DNA from: Candidatus Peregrinibacteria bacterium CG10_big_fil_rev_8_21_14_0_10_55_24
Lineage (GTDB): Bacteria; Patescibacteriota; Gracilibacteria; Peribacterales; Peribacteraceae
DNA: 46,634 nt
Direction: 5' to 3'
Assembly: GCA_002772745.1 (NCBI GenBank)
Contig: PFDV01000007.1
Location: forward strand, 1-46,634
This document shows positions 43,771-46,634 of this stretch, one piece after another; within the stretch, counting starts at the first letter, position 1, and the number at the start of each line of letters is the position of its first letter. The notes beneath the pieces were generated by a model that did no database searches, was not told where the DNA came from, and saw only the letters and a program-made list of their open reading frames with translations. The position numbers and the translations under genes are program-made.

Positions 43771-44127
43771 TCAAGCTACCGCCATCTTCACGTAGTAGAG
43801 ACTTGCGCCCTCTTCGGTATCCAGGATGAAGCGTGCATCCATTGTGGAGAGCTCCAGGATTGTCCTGCACATTTTGAGGAGTGTGGCTGCGGGGAGCTCC
43901 ACGCCGGCTTCCAAGCACGTCGCACACAGGCCTGCGGCATCTTTGGCGCGCAGGTAGGATTCGCCCTTCTCCTGAATCGTCCGGTAGAGCGATTCCTGCA
44001 CGGTGAGGATGTAGCGCTCAATGTAGAGCTCCAGCTCTTCCACAGGGAGCTCGTGGACCTCTGGCAGAACTTCCAGGATATCGAGGTCGTTGTGGATCGC
44101 ATGGGCGATGCAGGCTTCCAGTGACAT
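43771..44127 (-). CDS. Unknown small protein
   Basis: 118 residues, not recognised. It is predicted to be mostly alpha-helical and acidic: LEACIAHAIHNDLDILEVLPEVHELPVEELELYIERYIL, then a Cys pair in CATCLEAGVELPAATLLKMC. No signal peptide or membrane segment. It has a good promoter on its own strand (TGCTACAAT), which supports that it is real. It stands alone between the ribosomal-operon terminator and the Cys-rich protein gene. Confidence 0.65.
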   Translation of the reverse strand: MSLEACIAHAIHNDLDILEVLPEVHELPVEELELYIERYILTVQESLYRTIQEKGESYLRAKDAAGLCATCLEAGVELPAATLLKMCRTILELSTMDARFILDTEEGASLYYVKMAVA

Positions 44128-44154
44128 GGGTGTTTGTTGTGGAGAAATCCAAGC

Positions 44155-44163
44155 ATTGTAGCA
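44155..44163 (-). promoter_or_regulatory. Extended -10 box TGCTACAAT upstream of the unknown small gene
   Basis: On the minus strand TGC TACAAT lies 27 bases before the ATG at 44127, a near-consensus extended -10 box. Confidence 0.5.
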
Positions 44164-44217
44164 CGTCTTCGTGTTTTCTTCAATGCCCTTAGGCCGGTCC
44201 CGCTGTACAAACTCAGC

Positions 44218-44247
44218 TTGTTCGGCGATCCCGCGGGGTGCTACGCT
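44218..44247 (+). promoter_or_regulatory. Promoter TTGTTC-N18-TACGCT (extended -10) upstream of the Cys-rich protein gene
   Basis: TTGTTC (44218-44223), spacer 18, TGC TACGCT (TACGCT at 44242-44247). ATG 44259 follows after 11 bases, so the leader is about 4 nt. Confidence 0.5.
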
Positions 44248-44258
44248 ATTTTGTAAGT

Positions 44259-46634
44259 ATGCAGAAACAATCTTCCGGGCTTGTGCTGGGCATTGCCGTC
44301 TTCCTCACGGTGATCGTTGCGGTGCAGTGGGGGACGACCATGCAGAGCGGAGTGAGCTTGCAGGGAGCGGTTGCTCCGGTGTCGTCTTCAACGACAACGA
44401 CGCCCCCTTCTTCTGCCACGACGACGTCGCCTTCTTCCTCGTGGTCGTTTTCCTCATCTTTTAGCTTTTCCTCCCCCAGCTCGTCGTGGTCGTTTTCCTC
44501 GTCCTTTAGCTTCTTTCCTTCCACAACTTCATCCAGCACTTCCTCTTCTACCTCGCCATCATCTTCCTCTACCACAAGCTCTTCGTCTTCTTCGCCGGAA
44601 TGCGGTAACTGGATACAAGAAGAGGGAGAGCAGTGTGACGGGAATGACGATCCTTGTGCCGCAGGATACGCCTGTGACGATGAATTCATCTCTCACCCCA
44701 CTTGTACGTGTAAGCCCATTTGTGAACTTTCGATCAATAACGATTCTGAGTGCAAGACCGACTCTCAATGCCCTGAAAATCAGACGTGTGTCGTTGCAGA
44801 CGCATCGCAGGGTGGTGTTGAGGGGAGGGAGCTCTGTAAGTGCTCCGGCATCTGCGGCGATGGGAAAGTTACGGGTGCGGAGCAGTGCGAAACGACGTCG
44901 GATTGCGCAAAGAAGGGTCCAGAGTACGTGTGTCACGAGTGTGGGTGCCTCCATTACTGCGATGTCCGCACGGGGAGTTTCTCATTGGCTGAGTGCTACG
45001 AGGACGACATGTGCAGCCCAGGGGAAGCATGTGATTTCAGGTTAGGATTTGGAGATACGCCAGTTGGCACGTGTACCTGCTACCACAAGTGCAGCAAAGA
45101 GGGTGGTGATGAGTGCGAAGAATGGAGCGATTGTGATGAGGATACGGAATACTGCAAGAACTGGGTCGGCGGGGACTGCACCTGTGTGAATGTTTGTGAG
45201 AATTCTGATAATCCCGATTCCCTGTGCAATAGTGACACACAGTGCCCGGATGGAGAAAAGTGTGTGTCAACTGGAGGTGTAGGATTTGGCATGGGTGACG
45301 ATCGCAACTATGATCTTTGCAAGTGTTCCGGCGTCTGCGGCGATGGGAGTATTACGGGGATAGAGGAATGTGAACAGAAGAGCGATTGCTCGCTTGCGGA
45401 TGAGGAATGTATTGGATGTCAGTGTGAAACGTGGTGTGAACGACAGGAAAATTATGAATGTGCCTCGGATGATCAATGCCTTACTCCTGATGAGTACTGT
45501 GACAGCGAACCGGAATACGGGGATTGCACGTGCAAGGAATGCCCCGACGTGAACGGGGACGCGTTCTGTCAGGCGAAGAAAGGGGAATCCAGTTGGATAT
45601 GTGTTGAAAACAAGTGCGAGCTTTACTGCGATGGTGTGCAAGGTGCGGAGTGCGGGATAGGTATAGGAGCTGTCCACTGCCCTTCAGGCGAGTACTGTGA
45701 CAACACGCCGGGGACAGGAACATGTACCTGTAAGAAGAAGGAGTGGGATGAAGTACCAGCAGATTCTTCTGCCCTCTCCGCCTCCGTCTCCTCCTCCACC
45801 GCTTCCTCCTCCCTCTGGTCCTCCCTCCTCCGGTTCCTCGCCCAGGTCACGGGCACCGTAGACCGCTCCTTTGCGATTACAGAGCTCTCCCTCACCTCAA
45901 GTTCCATCGGCTTCTCTCCTGCCTCTGTTACAGAGGGAGGCTTCCTTGAGGCTACCTGCGGTGAGGACACCTTCATTCAACCCTTCGCTTTCCCTCAAGG
46001 GGCTCTCTCCACTCCCGTCACTCTGGGTCTTGGAGGTCTTAACCCCACGGCTCTCCAGCACATCATGCTTACGGATTACGTCCTCACCTTCGCCGACGGT
46101 TCCCAGCGCTTCTGCACCATCACTGCCCGTTCCTGCTCCAACGAGGACACGGACACAGACAACAACTGTCCTACCTCCACGAACGAATTCACGATCTCCA
46201 TCCACACCGAGGAGGAGTGTAGCCAGGGCCTCACCATGTTCGCCCGCACTCCCATCCACTCTCTCCCATTACGTCACTACTGGCGCTGCCCCTCCTCCGC
46301 CCCCTTCTCCACCGCTTCCTACGAGGAACTCTCCTCCGCCTACTGGCTCTACCGCTTCCTCCCAGAGGAAACCCAGTTCTTCCGTGGGACAGGGCCCTAC
46401 CATGCCTCCCTCCTCCTCATGAACGAACTCCCTGAGGACACCCTCACCGCCCTCTCTAACCGCCCCCCCATCACCTCCTTCCCCGCCCACAGCTTCCACC
46501 AGCTCCTCTCCGACCGCGGTACCTTCTTCTTCACCCCGCAGGAGGGCCTCAGAGTAGGTTTCTGCACCTCCGACGCGCAGTGCACCCCCTTCGACCCCGA
46601 TCTGCGCTGCTCCACCTCCCAGGGCGATTGCAAC
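44259..46634 (+). CDS. Giant secreted Cys-rich protein with Ser/Thr stalk (partial)
   Basis: 792 residues seen, open at the window end. Residues 1-25 are a signal-anchor-like start (KQSSGLVLGIAVFLTVIVAV). Residues 42-112 are almost only Ser, Thr, Pro and Phe/Trp, with repeated SSSWSFSSSFSF. Residues 115-491 hold 58 Cys (about 15 percent) in modules; the block CKCSG[IV]CGDG..TG.E.CE occurs twice, 161 residues apart (193 and 354). CGNWIQEEGEQCD is of the CGDGxxxxGEQCDD type often found in secreted Peregrinibacteria and myxobacterial proteins. A second Ser-rich linker (about 502-522) leads into a domain with few Cys (523-760) and a further Cys-rich end. Function unknown; possibly surface adhesion or a wall scaffold. 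Confidence 0.85.
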   Translation, partial: MQKQSSGLVLGIAVFLTVIVAVQWGTTMQSGVSLQGAVAPVSSSTTTTPPSSATTTSPSSSWSFSSSFSFSSPSSSWSFSSSFSFFPSTTSSSTSSSTSPSSSSTTSSSSSSPECGNWIQEEGEQCDGNDDPCAAGYACDDEFISHPTCTCKPICELSINNDSECKTDSQCPENQTCVVADASQGGVEGRELCKCSGICGDGKVTGAEQCETTSDCAKKGPEYVCHECGCLHYCDVRTGSFSLAECYEDDMCSPGEACDFRLGFGDTPVGTCTCYHKCSKEGGDECEEWSDCDEDTEYCKNWVGGDCTCVNVCENSDNPDSLCNSDTQCPDGEKCVSTGGVGFGMGDDRNYDLCKCSGVCGDGSITGIEECEQKSDCSLADEECIGCQCETWCERQENYECASDDQCLTPDEYCDSEPEYGDCTCKECPDVNGDAFCQAKKGESSWICVENKCELYCDGVQGAECGIGIGAVHCPSGEYCDNTPGTGTCTCKKKEWDEVPADSSALSASVSSSTASSSLWSSLLRFLAQVTGTVDRSFAITELSLTSSSIGFSPASVTEGGFLEATCGEDTFIQPFAFPQGALSTPVTLGLGGLNPTALQHIMLTDYVLTFADGSQRFCTITARSCSNEDTDTDNNCPTSTNEFTISIHTEEECSQGLTMFARTPIHSLPLRHYWRCPSSAPFSTASYEELSSAYWLYRFLPEETQFFRGTGPYHASLLLMNELPEDTLTALSNRPPITSFPAHSFHQLLSDRGTFFFTPQEGLRVGFCTSDAQCTPFDPDLRCSTSQGDCN
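44382..44594 (+). repeat. Low-complexity Ser/Thr codon tract with SSSWSFSSSFSF repeats
   Basis: The tract encodes about 70 residues, mostly Ser, Thr and Pro, with two copies of a SSWSFSSSF unit. The same DNA read on the minus strand gives an acidic frame that is a shadow. Such stalks hold surface domains away from the cell. Confidence 0.8.

Noticed and set aside
44246-44689. Minus-strand reading frame of 147 codons rich in Asp and Glu
   Set aside because: It is the antisense of Ser/Thr codons in the stalk of the Cys-rich protein, which has a full coding frame and promoter on the plus strand.

Overview
The window reads as bacterial chromosome from the Candidate Phyla Radiation, most likely a Peregrinibacteria/Peribacteria-type organism. 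Three things point there. The ribosomal-protein run lacks uL30 (rpmD) between S5 and L15, as is general in CPR. TGA is used as an ordinary stop, often in ATGA overlaps, so the Gracilibacteria/SR1 recoding does not apply. The window ends in a very large secreted protein with a Ser/Thr stalk and Cys-rich CGDG...E.C modules, a style common in Peregrinibacteria. The lineage call is inference; no 16S gene is present.

Layout. 1-860: the 3' end of a 23S rRNA gene and a 5S rRNA gene held inside a long perfect stem. 860-25600: a surface-glycan island of mixed orientation. It holds a polytopic GT39-like membrane protein, about ten glycosyltransferases or GT-like proteins (GT2, GT4, a GT2-DUF6625 fusion, a two-module protein with a decayed GT2 half, and two paralogues of an uncharacterised NVDI/NADI family), a Wzm/Wzt-type ABC exporter, a GDP-fucose synthase-like NAD(P) enzyme, two methyltransferases (one with a coiled coil, one frameshifted with a run of nine G), a sulfotransferase, and an NMNAT-like nucleotidyltransferase next to a CysC-like kinase. 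Housekeeping genes are set into it: an RsuA/RluB pseudouridine synthase, a beta-CASP nuclease, a class I lysyl-tRNA synthetase and an HD-domain protein.

25650-43680: a long same-strand translation block: L3-L4-L23-L2-S19-L22-S3-L16-L29-S17-L14-L24-L5-S14-S8-L6-L18-S5, then an unknown ORF and a DJ-1/PfpI protein where L30 would be, then L15-SecY, Adk, Map, IF-1-L36-S13-S11-S4-RpoA-L17-L13-S9, ending at a strong intrinsic terminator. Many genes overlap by ATGA or TGATG. 43770-46634: an unknown small gene on the minus strand and the giant Cys-rich secreted protein, which runs off the end.

How it may work together (inference): the island would build, decorate (methyl, possibly sulfate or another cysC-dependent group) and export a polysaccharide through Wzm/Wzt. 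Signals worth following: the CysC/nucleotidyltransferase pair beside a sulfotransferase, a methyltransferase fused to an 11-residue-repeat coiled coil (a possible chain-length ruler), a possibly phase-variable methyltransferase, promoter -10 boxes six bases from start codons (leaderless transcripts), and all-pyrimidine tracts where Shine-Dalgarno sequences would be expected.
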